A stretch of DNA of 64,000 nucleotides from Isoetes taiwanensis (lineage: Eukaryota > Streptophyta > Lycopodiopsida > Isoetales > Isoetaceae), in contig JAJEKV010000034.1 of the NCBI GenBank assembly GCA_021234155.1, forward strand, positions 10,243,614 through 10,307,613, read 5' to 3'. The position numbers and the translations under genes are program-made. The notes under the pieces were generated by a model. It worked only from the letters and a program-made list of their open reading frames with translations, made no database searches and was not told the DNA's origin. Of the stretch, positions 35,130 through 48,146 are shown one piece after another (position 1 is the stretch's first letter; the number at the start of each line of letters is the position of its first letter).

Positions 35130-36340
35130 GTCGGATGGAAAGAAATGTGAAGCTCTAAAGCTTAACACATGTTTTTTCGAACATTTTTGCAAGAAGAAAA
35201 GAAAAGAAAAAATGATGTTGCGGTGCTTTAGCCATCTGGCGACTATTGTAGCAGGATCTCAATGCGGCGAACAGGTGTTTGGGGATAATCTCCTCTGTCT
35301 GCCTGCTTGCTCCTCGGATATTGATGTGTTATGCTCTAACGATGGCGATTTATTGAATGAAGGTTGACCCTATTTCTTGTTCGGTTCAACATTCAGGGTA
35401 TTCAAGGCTCCATGTTTGATTTCATGCAAGAGCGGATTTTGTTTAGGGATTTTTCCTCTTTCTACCATTATAATGCTAACTCTGGTAGGAAGTGTTTTGA
35501 AGAAGTTGCATATGAAGTACAGCGATGGGCGTGAGGATGTTTAAGAAAACCACGACTTCCTGCAGAAGTTGGGGATGATCCATTCCAGTATGTATACAAG
35601 CTCTGCTTGCCTTGGCCATGGTGGCCTACCATAATTCGATCCTCGGCAGAAGAACCCAGAGAAAAAAAAGAATAAACATGCATTTAAGCTGCAAAGTCCC
35701 GCCTCACGCAATAGCAGACCATAGATAAATCTGTAGAGGACATTATGCTAGAAGAATCCCCTTTCGGGCGATCAGAGAACGGACCCGACTGATTTATGAA
35801 GAATCTTTCACTTCTGAGCACTTCCCTACCCAGGTATGCATGTCTTTCAAGTCTAATACACAACTGGTTTTTTAATCATAAAATTTGCTCCTGCACAGCC
35901 AGATCTAGAGCTCAGATTAAGTTATGCACAACATCAAATTAGCTTAACTGTAGGCAGCTTGGTTGTATTACAGCTTGGCTTATAGTATAGGCTCTATTTG
36001 TAACATAGACAATCTGTAGATGGGACTATTTATTCATTCTTTCTTTGCTTATTGTCTAGCAGGATCTGATCTCATCTAGAATGGCCATTTTGCTGAAGAG
36101 TTAACAAGGTACATCATCTGCAAAATGTTTCGTACTTCTATGTAGGAAAAATTTACTAATCAATAATGTGAGCGGACTATTGCGGTCGGTGGGGCTTGGT
36201 GGGATCACAGTAGCTAAAAAATTAAGCGTGCCTACCCATGTAATTTACAATGTCTACCATGAATGGTTTAAAGGCGTTAGTATGAGTGCTTAGTTCTACT
36301 TATTATAGCTCTAGAAGAACATCATATCAATGCAATACTT
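35130..36340. other. Unrecognised sequence downstream of the LTR array (copy A)
   Basis: Colinear with 60517-61730. Two short open stretches on the plus strand have some protein character (LRCFSHLATIVAGSQCG near 35220; GSMFDFMQERILFRDF near 35405) but no family is recognised. Confidence 0.35.
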
Positions 36341-38220
36341 TCGACTTATGGAGCCTATTTTATTATCTTACAAGAGCTAATGATAAGATGTAAGGATGGC
36401 AATAGGTTATTCTTAGTGCCAATGCTCTTTGAGGCAAAGATGCCATAAGCAAGTCAATAATAAGCCTAATATTTAGGCAATAATATGATGGCATCTTGCT
36501 CTTTGAGGTGCTTTCCGGATGGAAAAAGGCCAAGCCACAAGGGCCGCGACTCGCGGACCTTATCAACAAGACGGACTCATCTTGTAGCATTATGCGGGGA
36601 AAGAAAAAAGATTCTGCCGCGGTAGAGCGAGGCAATTCACGCTTAATGTGGTTGACAAATATGGTTTGATGGCTAATCAATCTCCAAGGAAAGATGGAGG
36701 TATCACTAAGTTCATAACCACAAACACAGGATCGAACAATAGCATCCTACCAACTCGGCATAAATATGATGGCTGATTTAGTAGGCGACCCGACAAATGG
36801 AAGTAGACAACAATGAAGAATTGAAAATAATTGAGACCTCAACCCAACCAAGTTTTTACGAAATTAATGGGGCTGACACATGCAAGGGCAACAACCCATC
36901 TAAAACACAGGGGACTAGGCCCCATCACCCAAACACAATAACCAAATATTAAAAGGCTACCAAGAATAAGATAAGATAATGCTAATGCTAGTGGTAAATT
37001 TATGCTTCTAAAATTATCTAGACATAGCCAGTCCAAGGATTGGAAGGCCATTGATCTAGAATAATTGCTGCGCCTCCCCTGTACACTGCCCATTTCTTTT
37101 GCAGAGCTCACCTTACGGTTACACCAGTATGGTGCTCCAGCATATCTATATTATTGTGAGCCCTTGTAGGTTCTAAACTAAGTAGTTAATATCGGAATTG
37201 GTTCTATGATAGCAACATCTATCTACAAAAGGCAGATTTATGTGAGAGATAAGCTGAAACCTGTGCAATTAGATCTTAATCTCATCAACTTATATATCAT
37301 AAGTATTATTTAAAAATGTGTGGTGAAGGGCAATAAGCCGAGCATTTCTTGCTCCTCCAATTTTCCCATTTTTTAGATGGATTGAAAGTTTTCGTACAAG
37401 AGAAATCAAACATATCTGGAGGACAAATTGCAGACCTGCTTCTTCTATTCTATTCTTTAACTTGTTTAAACAATCTATTTGTCTTTTATGCAATATTACA
37501 TGAACAAGGTAATCTTTGATCCTGATACAAAAATTAATATTGTTGACTTGCTTATAAAGCAAGTCTTGCCTAATATAAGCCTCGCCTAATATTAGGCAAG
37601 ATGCCATCATGCCAATGCAATATTAGGCTTATGGCATGCAATGTTCTGTTATCTTAAGGAGCTAATATAAGATGTGAGGACTGCTGTAATTTCGTTTAAG
37701 TGTGCCAATAAGACCTTGCTAATCCATCAATGTTTGAGGAACGATTTCTATTGCTATACACTCTATTACAACTTTACAATTACCAACAAATGAAGTTTAA
37801 TAAACCGCCACTCTTGATTCAAAGAATAGACTACAGTACATTCTAATGCCTATGGATATACATAGTGCTGGCATTAGCCAATATTATACTTTAAGTCAAC
37901 GCATACCTTAATGGTCCTATAAAGAGGTGAAGAGGTGAGGAAAAAATATACGAATGAGAAACAAGGTTAAAAACACAGTGGATCTTCGAAATGGAACTTA
38001 GAATCCTTTGCAAATGTGCTCAAAGCTAACATTCTTGAACAATGAGTCAAAGCAAAAGCGCAAAGATTATTTAACAATTGCTACAACCCTCCACACATAT
38101 ACTTGAAATGAGAAAACACAGCCAGAAACAAATTACTGTAGACCTTAAACAGAGAATAGTACAAAAATGGATCGTAAACCACTGTTTGGTGGAAATTCCT
38201 GGAATATTTCCTATTTATTT
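36341..38220. other. Region framed by related direct repeats with GCCTAATATTAGGC palindromes (copy A)
   Basis: A block with TTATCTTACAAGAGCTAAT (36361-36379) and a related block with TTATCTTAAGGAGCTAAT (near 37649) flank about 1.2 kb. A perfect GCCTAATATTAGGC palindrome lies near 37587; near 36467 the copy A sequence has an extra T. The interior has no recognised gene. An ATAAG pentamer tract lies near 36964-36979. Same arrangement at 61745-63060 in copy B. Possibly a small unclassified element. Confidence 0.5.
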
Positions 38221-38296
38221 ATTTTAGGGAACCAAGGGTTTAAAATGTGCGAGGCGGCAAGACGAGCATTTGTCGAGCCATTCCGTTCTATCCATC

Positions 38297-38465
38297 CCCG
38301 ACCATAGCCATCTTTCATGCCATCTTTGCCATAAGCCCGACTTTCATGCCATCTTGCAAGTAGCGGAGCTTTCATGCCATGCACCGCCATAGCCCGACTT
38401 TCATGCTCGCCATAGCCGACTTTCATGCCATGCTCCACCATAGCGACTTTGATGCCATCTTGCCG
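38297..38465. repeat. Minisatellite with CCATAGCCGACTTTCATGCC-type unit (copy A)
   Basis: A unit of roughly 26 bp repeated about six times; degraded here, cleaner at 63690-63845. Confidence 0.85.
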
Positions 38466-38639
38466 GAGATAATGGAGTTCTTGGCGGATAATGGAGTTCT
38501 TGAGCCATGCTTCTGCACGGCGAATAGTGGAGTTCTTGAGTGGTTTTGCTTCTGCAAAAGCTTCGGTTTTGCTTGAATGATTTTGAATAAGCCCTGTTTC
38601 TTCGGCGTTTCTATTCGCGATCGAGGGAGCAAGGAGTCT

Positions 38640-40429
38640 CATGGCTGGTCGGTGGGGGGGTCTCAAATGCGAGGCAAAATAGGGGCCACCGCTTCTGGAA
38701 TTAAATCTTGCATTTCAAGATCTTCTAGTCGGATTCGAGCGGCGATACAACCTTTAGCTTTCTTGGCGGTATCGCATTAGGCATCTATTGTTAGTGAAGC
38801 TTCGACTTGCAGATGCCCCTGTTTTTGCATATCCCTTAAACTTATAGATCTCTTGCTTTCAAGCTCTCCTATTTTTGCAGATCTTCTAAGCTTGTTGATC
38901 TCTTGCTTTCGGGATCTCTGTTTTCTGAATCTACACAAATCGGCTCTTTGAGCCAAACCGAAATTTCCACCAAAGCGGCGGTTTCACGTTTGGTAGCGAT
39001 CCGGTTTCGGGGGTTTTCGGCGGTATGGCCCAGGCGGCCCGGTGCCGCTTCGAGGCTACGCCTTCGTGGTGGTGCCGCTTTGCACGATTTCTTGCGAAAA
39101 CCCTCAAGCCAGAAGCGGTTACCTAGCACATAAAACTTCTGTTTGTAGGAGTTAATAGCTTCTATAGAACAAATGGATGGCTTCAATATCTTAAGGGGAT
39201 TCACGGCAAGCGGTGACCACTAATAAAATTGTTTCCACAAATCGATATTATTAACTACTATGGCGAAAGTTTGGGGCGTTAATAGTGGGTTCAAACTCCG
39301 CGGGGTTTGGAACCAAAGAATGGCGCCAATAAATTTCTTCTTCAGCGAAATTTTAGGGACCTTGAAATTCATTAAAATCACCAAGTTTTTATAAATCGAA
39401 ATCTTCTATCGTTTTCTGGAGAGCATCGATTGGCGTGACTGCTTTAGGAAGCGCCAAATTTCAAGCTCCCCTAAAATTTCGTTGAAGAATTTTCATGACC
39501 AAAAAATTTCCCTCGAAATTTTTCGGCGGCCCTGGCGGCGTGGCGATGCCTTTCGTGGCGCCGCCACTCGCGACTGCCGTCGTGACGCCCGAGAAAATTT
39601 CTTCATGAAATTTTTGGTCATGAAAATTACTCCTTCCTAAATTAGAACTTCGCTAGAAGCTATTATTAATTTATACTATGAACTACCCTTACAATTGGAG
39701 GTGACAAGGTGCATGCTTTTCACGTGGGTCCAACATATATTTATTACCATTGAGTGTAAGTACAAATGACATTGGCACACTGCATGTGCAAAGACAATGA
39801 AGAAAAAGTTGACACCAACACTTACATTAATAGATATATTTCAAATTATTGTGTTCATCATAATGCAAATAAACTTGTTTTATGGATTGATAATAATAAT
39901 ATCATACGTTGGAATGCCAAAATGAAAGAGTGGAAGATTTGTTGAAGTGTCTCCAACAACCATGAGAACGACGGCCTAGATCGTTCGACAATTGAGCTAG
40001 TGGTCACAGGAAGTGCCAGCAGATGTGTAGTCAATTCAGGGGTTGAAAAACTCATCATGTGGCAGGGTGCAGATGCCGTGTAGGTTGAATATCCGAGCCG
40101 ATCTTTGGAGAATATTTAATGAGTAAAGGGGAGATATAGTTCACCTATTCTCTCAAAAGCACATCAGCAGAGCACATCAGCAACACAACCAGCATCGAAA
40201 AACAGGCGGGTTTGATGCGGAATGGAAGGAAGGAAAGATGCTTGGGTGATCTAGACCAGCTCATCAGGGAAGTGTTGGAAGGAGGGATGGGCAAGGCCGT
40301 GCCACGATAAAGGGGCCACGAAAGGCCCATGGGGGATCATAGTCACACATGTACAAAGTGTGTCCACCTTAGAAAAGCATAGCAAAGGTTCAAAACATTA
40401 AAAATAAAATAAAAACAAAGGGACCCCAC
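38640..40429. other. GC-rich stretch with inverted repeats, then unrecognised sequence
   Basis: 38900-39600 is more GC-rich than its surroundings and has many GGCGG/CGCC words. Inverted repeats pair TTCAGCGAAATTTTAGGG (about 39340) with CCCTAAAATTTCGTTGAAG (about 39468), and TTCATGACCAAAAAATTT (about 39492) with AAATTTTTGGTCATGAA (about 39610). No gene recognised up to the GBF promoter; open frames at 39858-40330 have no protein character. Confidence 0.55.
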
Positions 40430-40720
40430 ACTCCAATCAAGACCAAAAAGCCACGTCTCTATTGCGTCTTACGTGGCAAAGTACCCACATGTCCCACGAT
40501 GCGACCTACACATAAGATCAAATATTATGTAAATATTCCATAATTGCCATCAAATACGTGCCGTGTTCTTATTGGCTCAATCCATGTGCTTGGTTCAGCT
40601 TTCCACGTCATGGCAACGAACTACGTATCCCATACGTAGAACGCTCATCATATACGGCGATCGCTAACGATCGCTGGCATATACGAATACGTATATACTT
40701 ATCCGTATTCGTATCGTACC
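40430..40720 (+). promoter_or_regulatory. Promoter region of GBF-like gene, rich in ACGT boxes
   Basis: Contains CCACGTCT, TACGTGGCA (ABRE/G-box-like), ATACGTGCC, TTCCACGTCAT, CTACGTATC, CATACGTAG and AATACGTATA, plus ATTGGCTCAAT (CCAAT-type) and TATATA near 40692. ACGT cores are the binding sites of plant bZIP factors, the same family the downstream gene encodes, so autoregulation is plausible. Transcription start not determined. Confidence 0.5.
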
Positions 40721-42004
40721 GCGCGGAAAAACGACCCTTCTGGAGATGGGGTCCCTTTGTAGATGCCTTGTTGTTTTGCTGCGTGTGCCTTCCAGCTCGG
40801 GCGTTCGCCGTCTTGGCTTCTACTCTAGATCTCTCGCTGGATCTGCTGCCACAGGGACTCCGGCATCTAGGCGCTAAGCTTGAATTTTTTGCTCTTCGAT
40901 TTCTGTCTCTCCATTGCGGTCTCTCTTCCCTCTTTCGATCCCAACCTCGTTTTTCTCGCTTTTTCTCAGCTTTCCAGCAACCTACTACATGCCCTTGTCC
41001 TTTTCAGCTCTCGGTTACCATACCACTTTCGGACGCTTCCTTTGCACTTGTCTTCCAAAACTTTTTGTTCTGGGTTTGTCGGTTGTAATTCGCAAATTTG
41101 GGCCCCTGCCGCCATTGATCGGCTGGAAGTAAGATTTTAGGCTGCTCTGCTTTCTAGGAAGTGGATTCAGCTTGTTATCAACTGGGTAGGCTCAGCTCGC
41201 TGAAGATTGCCTTGTCGGGTGTTTTTCCCCGTCTTCATTTCGGTTCCCTGCTGACCTCTGTAAACTCTCGTCTCTCTCAGCTCAGTTTAGTGTAAGCACC
41301 TTGTATACTACGTTTGCATTGAAACGACTTTGGAGATTCTGTTGCGTCTTCGTTGAAGATCCCAGTGTGCAAAATGCACTGATGCAGGTTAGCAGTAGCT
41401 CTAGTGTTTACTTTTTTTACTGCAAATGTAAGGGAATAGGGCCACAGGGGCTTGGCCTTCTGTCTCTGTTGGCTTTCTAGACCGTTGCAACAAAGCATGC
41501 ACCTGCAAATGTTTTTACACCCTCGTTGACTGGTCAACTTGTAGTTCCATTGACTAGTCAATATCAATTAGATCTGCTGAAGGTAGGGGGATCAAAGCTG
41601 CATTTTTGGAAGTGCATTTTATATTTTAACATTCGATATATAAACAAGTGTCTGCCTAAGTGTCAAAAGTGTTTTCATCTTTAACGAAGTAGAGATGATG
41701 GGAGTTTATGAACTTGCAACTTTTGGCAGCCTGTAAGAAAGTGAAACAGGTACTGGCAATTTTTCTATGACGTGTGTTATTCCACATGGGAACCCTGTGG
41801 CTTTTAGCCTGCTTAAGGGGAAGTAGGTTGAATAGTCCTAGATGTGAAGGCTAGTCATCCTTTGCACATCCAGTCTGCTAACATGTTTGGCTGCTTATTT
41901 TTACGTTTTGCAAGGTTTTTATATCAGTAGGAAGAAAAAGATTTATATGGCATAGAAGATATTGTCTTTTTAAGTTTTATTGAATTGCACAGATTTTCTA
42001 AACA
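40721..42004 (+). other. 5' untranslated region and leader intron(s) of the GBF-like gene
   Basis: A pyrimidine-rich leader (CTCTCTTCCCTC-type) followed by sequence with possible splice sites (GATGCAGGTTAG near 41390). Open frames here, up to 176 codons, have no family resemblance and are best read as leader sequence. Confidence 0.45.
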
Positions 42005-42826
42005 ATGGGGAGTGGAGAAGCGGGAACACCAAGCAAAGACACCTAAAAACACCTACCTCACAGGTGATGCACCTAATTCTTTTTGTACAACCATTTTGCT
42101 AACCCACAGTATACTCTTAATCCTTAGAAATTAATAATAAGAATTTTAGGAACAAAGCTGTTCCTCCTAGTCATATCCTGAATGGGCAGCTGCTTTTTCA
42201 GGTGGTGATATTTTTCTGTTTTTTTTCTATACTATTGTAGACAAGTGTATTTTTACTTAGATTGGGGGCTTAAATAATTAATCTTCCGGGCCTTTCTTGT
42301 TGCAGGCAGCGGCATTTTATAATGCTGGAGCTACACCTCCTGGTTACTTTCCATCTGGATATAATATCCATACATGTGGGCTGGACAGGTGTGTCTGCTA
42401 TGTTCTCGTAATTTGTGCCTTTGTTTTATGTCTGCTGGATGATCAGCTTCTTTACTTTTAAACCTATGATGCCACCGTCTGGAACTCACTCCCTATGTTT
42501 ATCCTCACTATGGGCACCCTTCATTACGCCCGGTATGGTTTTGGTGTTTTGGTTTGCAGTATCTTTTTCATCCAGATATTGTTTTGTGAAAGTTGGCCCT
42601 CTCTTGTTCAAACAGGGAAACAATGCTTATATGGTCAATATGCATTGCCATTACCTGTGCAGGGCCGCGGTATGTTAGATTTTGTTTAGATTTCAGAATT
42701 AAGGCTGTAGTTTGCTCCAATTTATCTTGGTGCATTTAATTCCTATTTGTGCAGGGGCTGCTGGGGCTGGAGAAGAGGCAAAATCTTCAGATGGGGAAGG
42801 AACACAGCCCTGGAAGAGCAATACGC
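42005..42826 (+). pseudogene. G-box-binding bZIP factor (GBF) gene, 5' exons only
   Basis: Exon 1 (42005-42063) starts ACAATGGGG and reads MGSGEAGTPSKDT, the typical GBF N-terminus, ending at CAG|GTGATG. Exon 2 (42306-42388) reads AAFYNAGATPPGYFPSG and, one frame over, PYMWAGQ: the proline-rich MFMR domain (AYYGAGATPPPYF...HPYMWGGQ). Exon 3 (about 42450-42532) reads PMMPPSGT then, one frame over, TPYVYPHYGHPS. A probable exon lies at 42616-42669 (YGQYALPLPVQG) and another starts at 42755 (GAAGAGEEAKSSDGEGTQ). All have AG/GT borders. Single-base frame breaks in exons 1-3 may be decay or consensus errors. The bZIP domain is absent because the gene stops at 42826, where copy B begins. Confidence 0.78.
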
Positions 42827-43031
42827 ATTAGGAGAACTCAAGGTCCCAAACCAAGGTCAGCTCTAAATTGAAGGCACAAGAATCACATTTCCTTTAATTT
42901 TCAAATTTCCATCACCATTTTCAACATCCGCCACTGCGGGCCAACTTTACAGATTTCCTTTCCAAAAGCTTCACAAAGATAAGAAAGTCCATTTTTAGAA
43001 GTGTTGGATCCGCAATAACTTAAGGAAACCA
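42827..43031 (-). pseudogene. BAHD acyltransferase fragment (copy B)
   Basis: Matches 18648-18850. Only the part upstream of the EFGWG motif is included; the C-terminal end present in copy A is missing because the duplication edge cuts it. Small indels relative to copy A. Confidence 0.75.
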
Positions 43032-46000
43032 AACTCTAGCAAAGATGTCTTATGACTACAAACTTAAAAATAAACACACTTATGAATAAAGATTTCAAAG
43101 ATCATTAAATCTTAAGCATGTAATCATATCAAAATTTCAACAACTAGATCAAGTTCTTTCCCCTTGCAAAGGAAGCCACATTATGGTCAATAATTCCTTG
43201 CACCTTGATCTTCAATGAAAATAAACTTCCCCTAGATTATCATCTTACTATAAACCATTAAAAATTCAACTTCTAGTAATCGTAGCAAGTCACCCAGAGT
43301 GTATAGATTGACCATGTTCCCTCAGAAAGATTGACCAAATTCAATCGACCATGGTTGAGGCTAATCATGCATCATAGGATCCTAATATTTCTTCAATGCT
43401 CGCCATATTTTATAATAGTACAATCCGGCTGTTAAGCATTGCCGGATTAACTTTCTTTTCCCAAAGATTTTTCCATAATTATCCCACGACGTTTTTTCAA
43501 ATTCAATATTTGAGTTTGACACCTCAATATTCAATGTAACTTAACCTTCAACATCCGGGTGCCCTTTAAATATCTTAAAAACATCGCTATGCTAAATCCA
43601 ATGATCTTTTCCCGGATCATTGTTATATCTAATGAGCATGTTTACACTATGAGCAATATCCGCCTTGTGCGCTTAGCAATATAGGCCAAGCAACCCGGCA
43701 AGGATCTATAAGGAATCTTCTCCATAGTTTCTCTCCTCATCATTTTAGGACACATGTCAAGAGAAAGTTTGCATCCCGCACAAAGGTTTTGCTAATATTA
43801 CACTCTTTCATTTTGAATTTTCAAGCATACTGATCTTCACTCTTTTGAATTAAAAATAATGGTACCTTCATCCCTATTTCTTGACACCTCAATTCCTAAA
43901 ACTTGGTCGGGCCTCTCCAAGATCCGGACATTTCAAATCTGCTTTTAATAATCTTTGTACATCAACAAACATTTAGTACCTTTGGCTACCATAATGTTAT
44001 CATCAACATATAAGGCAATAATACACACCAACCTCCTTGACATTCAAATTTGTCTAAATTCTATCATTTAATAGCTTAAAAAATCCCCCTGCTCAACCGG
44101 GAAAGATAAGATAAGATAAGATAAGATAAGATGAATTTTACCATTCTCCTCGAGACTGCCTTAAGCTCATATCCCCGGGTGCTTGTTTCATGAAAAATTT
44201 CCTCATCTAATTTTGCATTCAAGAAGGGCTCCTACATCCATGTGATGCACTTCTAGATCCCATGCATTTGCCAAAGCCAATAGCATATTCTGGACACTAT
44301 TCATTTTGGACTAAAGGAGAAAATGTTTCATCAAAATCCTAGCAAAGATGTCTTATGACTACAACTTAAAATATAACACAACTTATGAATAAAGATTTCA
44401 AAGATCATTTAATCTTGGCATGTAATCATATCAAATTTCAACAACTAGATCAAGTTCTTCCCTTGCAAAGGAAGCCACATTATGGTCAATAATTCCTTGC
44501 ACCTTGATCTTCAATGAAAATAAACTTTCCCTAGATTATATCTTTACTATAACCATTAAAATTCAACTTAGTCATCAGAAAGGTATGATTGACCATGTTC
44601 AGAGAAAGATTGACCAAATTCAATCGACCATGGTTGAGACGAATCTATGCATCATAGGATCCTAATACTTCTTCAATGCTCACATAAATTATAATAGTAC
44701 AATCCGCAAGCATTGCCGGATTAACTTTTCCAAAGATTTTTCTCCATCAATTATCCCACAGACGCTTTTTTTCAAATTCAATATTCGAGTTTGACACCTC
44801 AATATTCAATGTAACCTAACCTTCAACATTTAACTATTCAACCTTTACAATATTTAGCCATGGTTTCACCCATTAACATTTCAACAACTTTCATAAGCCT
44901 TAAGCCTTGCAATGATACTCTTTTGATCTTGTAGCTTCTACTAACAAGTGTACAACCTTCATTGTGGATTTCTTTGACTGCAACAACTTGGAACATTTCT
45001 TATAATGTGATATGACTAATATTTTCAACACTTCCCCTTCATGTCATATCTGCACCTGTAAACATGATTTGTTGTCCGAAGTTCGAATCTTTTCTCCTCG
45101 CTAAAACCTTTGTCAAAATATCTCACACACTGCTTATCTCAGATAATGTAGTTGACCTAAATCAACCCTTTGCATACAGCATCTCTAATGAAATGCATCT
45201 CTAGTTCTATATGTTTTGATCTTTCATGCATTACTGGGTTTTTAGTCATGGCTATGCAGCTTATGCTATCACATAGCATCTCACTAGATTTTGGTTGCTC
45301 AACTCCAAGCTCTATTATTAATCTCCTTTCCCAGATTAGTTCCTTTGTACATAATGTGGTCGAGGCATACTCACCAAATTTTCAGCTTGACAATGCTATG
45401 GATGATTGTTTTTTGCATTTCCAAGCTAGAAGACCTCCAAGCATCATAAGGTACCCTCGATGTAGACTTCCTTGATCCAAACCTCGCCCCAAAGATCACA
45501 ATAAGCAAGCTAATATCAAGTTTTTGAATTGTATGAAACTCCCATATCCGTGGTGTCCTTTTAAATATCTTAAAACACGCTTATAAAGAATCCAATGATC
45601 TTTTCCCCGATCATTGTTATATCTACCGAGCATGTTTACACTATGAGCAATATCCGCCTTGTGCAAGTTAGCAATATAGGCCAAGCAACCCGCCAAGGAT
45701 CTATAAGGAATCCTCCATAGATTTTCTCCTCATCATTTTAGAACACATGTCAAGAGAAAGTTTGATCCCGGCACAACAGAGTTTTGCTAATATTACACTC
45801 TTTCATTTTGAATTTTCACATACCGACCGGGCCTTTGAGTTAAAATAATGGTACCTTCATCACTATTTCTGACACCCTCAATTCCTAGAAACTTGGTCAG
45901 GCCTCCAAGATCCGACATTTCAAATCTGCTTTTTAATAATCTTTTGCACATCAACAAACATTTAGTACCTTTGGCTACCATAATGTTATCATCAACATAT

Positions 46001-46225
46001 AAGGCAAAGGAAGGAAGTAATACACCAACCTCCTTGACATTCAAATTTGTATAAATTCCCATCATTTAATAGCTTAACAAATCCCTGCTTCAACCAGAAA
46101 AGCATCCATGCATTTATACTCATTTCTTCGAGATCAGTCTGCCTTTAAGCCATAAACCGCTTCTTTTAATTTCCAGACCTTATCTCTTCCCCTTGCTCAT
46201 ATCCCGTGCTTGTTTCATGAAAAAT
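43032..46225 (-). mobile_element. Rearranged Ty1/copia pieces (copy B, degraded)
   Basis: Counterpart of 18861-22072 with the same order of LTR-like blocks, RT piece with (AAGAT)6 tract (44103-44132), probable LTR ending at 45030, and RT/RNase H. The long RT/RNase H frame open in copy A is broken here into many short pieces by indels clustered at CAG/CTG/CCG sites, yet intervening text is nearly identical. ALYVDDNIMVA (near 45995) and SDLGGLTKFLGIEG remain readable. Confidence 0.85.
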
Positions 46226-48146
46226 TTCTAGGGGCGGATCTAGTGTGGTGGACTATGTGCGGGTGCCCTGATAGCAGATATGCATGTCGTCGCTAACTTC
46301 GAAAGTGGGAAACAACTAATAGGGATGAAGAGATCGACTGCACTTCATTTTACCAATTTTACTTGAAGTTGGCTTGGCAAAAGCCAGCGAACCCCCCTGT
46401 AACAACTCCCCTCACATGCCTTTATGTGATTGATTATGAACATGCAGGCTTATGCCCGTGATGCTTATAGATGACTTGGGCGAAATTTTGCAATATCCTA
46501 CACTAGAGCAACAGCATGTGACGGTTGACTGATGTGCTTAGGACCGCATGGGCAGAGGTGCTTTTGGGATAAGCAACAAGGCGACTTACTTCCGTGAACA
46601 CAACCTTCCCACGCAATCAATGGTTTGATGCGTGAGTGCAAGAATACAAACGCTGGGTTCGGCCAAGTCACGTACCGCTTTTTTCCATGTACGTAGACAA
46701 GCACTGCATCTTCCTTAAAGCTAAGAAAGCCAGGTACATTTGCACAAGATCAAAGGGAAATGTTTTACCTCCCCGAACGCCATCCCGTGACCTTCCGGGC
46801 GAAGGGTTCTTAGAAAGCCAAGATGTTCTACTGTGAAATATCACTCCCGGAAAGCAAAGTTGGAGACAATACTTTGCAAATGCCTATAATGACCCTCGTG
46901 GTGCAATTACATGCAAAGATTACCCTTGCAAGAAGGCCCAAGGTTGGAAATCACGATTCGACGCGGAACAAGGCTTCGGCAGCCGCCTTGCCAATGGAAA
47001 AGCCCCACTTGGATGGTATGCGCGTAATGTTTAAGTGGGCACCAAGGCCGGACCGCCTTTGTTCAACAAGGCATTACGCAAGGTTTCCCGCAAAGGACCA
47101 ATAGCAGAAGTTGTTCCTATATATATGTGTGACCCACAATCGCCTAACCCAATTATCAACAATCATGGTCGGGCTGGGCTTGCAAAATTGTTTGCCGGGA
47201 TTCTCGAGCAAGCGCCAGACTGGGGCCGGGCAGGCGAGAGGGTGCGGGCCCCTCACCCAGGCAGATTCACTCGGCACTCAACCATTGACCACATCTTCAC
47301 GCTATAATCCCCGATTGAAGACAGCCAGAAACCGCCGGGCAGATCTATATTGTTGCTTTGTGGATTTTGTGAAGGCGCTTTGACACCGTGCGGGAAAAAC
47401 TATGGGCAAGATCGGGCAATGTTCCGGGGTTCCCCTAGATTTGCAAAATGCAAGGCAAAGCTATAATGAAGATGCTCGGGTCGGTTGCAGCATTAAGCCA
47501 ACCATTTGATAGCAAGATTCGGGTTCGCTGTGATGCCCCCTCTCCCCCAACATTGTTTGGGCTTTACATTGATCAATTGAGAGCTGGGCTTGTCGATAAC
47601 GGGCATGGAGTCTACCTTCTATCGGATCATCGACAGCTTAATATATGCATGATGTGGACCTCCTAGCTTACATACACCGCCAGACATGCAACCATATCTC
47701 GATGCCCCCGACACATTCTCGCCAAGCTTACCATATATGCGCTAGCAACCCGCCAAGACTAAGGTGGTTTTCATATCATCTTCACGCCACCGAGGGTCCC
47801 TCCTTCGCCATCGAGGCCAAAATGTGGAAGTTGCATCCACATACAAATATTTGGGAGTGGAGTTTCTTCTACTATGCACGGGACACATCCATACCTGGCC
47901 ACGAGTGACTGCAGTCGGAAGGCACTATATGCAATGCAAAACAATAGTCATAGAGCTGAGTTGTAAGATTGGGCCCATCACCACGCCTGCTCAAGGTCTT
48001 AGTGGAGCCCCGGCCCTTTTATACCTGGTGGAAGTATGGGGCCCAAGAGTATCACTTGCTACTTGAATGACTTGGAGCAGTCCGTAAGGCCTCTTTTAGT
48101 ACGAAAGCACTAGGTGAAGTCCACAGTCCCATATCAAATTCTATCT
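46226..48146 (+). mobile_element. LINE (copy B, degraded)
   Basis: Counterpart of 22073-23965. Readable blocks include LYCCFVDFVKAL, PTLFGLYIDQL and VEVASTYKYLGVEF; the rest is interrupted by many indels relative to copy A. Confidence 0.8.

Larger units (their letters stand above)
18648..38622 (+). repeat. Large segmental duplication, copy A
   Basis: From ATTAGGAGAACTCAAGG at 18648 the sequence is colinear with 42827 onward, to the end of the window (equivalent of about 38622). The offset is about 24,180 at the start, about 24,195 at 28.4 kb and about 25,385 at 38.2 kb; the change comes from one extra 1,192-bp LTR unit in copy B. Copy A reads cleanly in roughly 18.6-30.6 kb and is degraded after that. 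The true right edge is outside what can be compared. Confidence 0.95.

Noticed and set aside
40558-41088. A 176-codon frame upstream of the GBF gene
   Set aside because: It covers promoter and leader sequence, starts before the likely transcription start and has no family resemblance.
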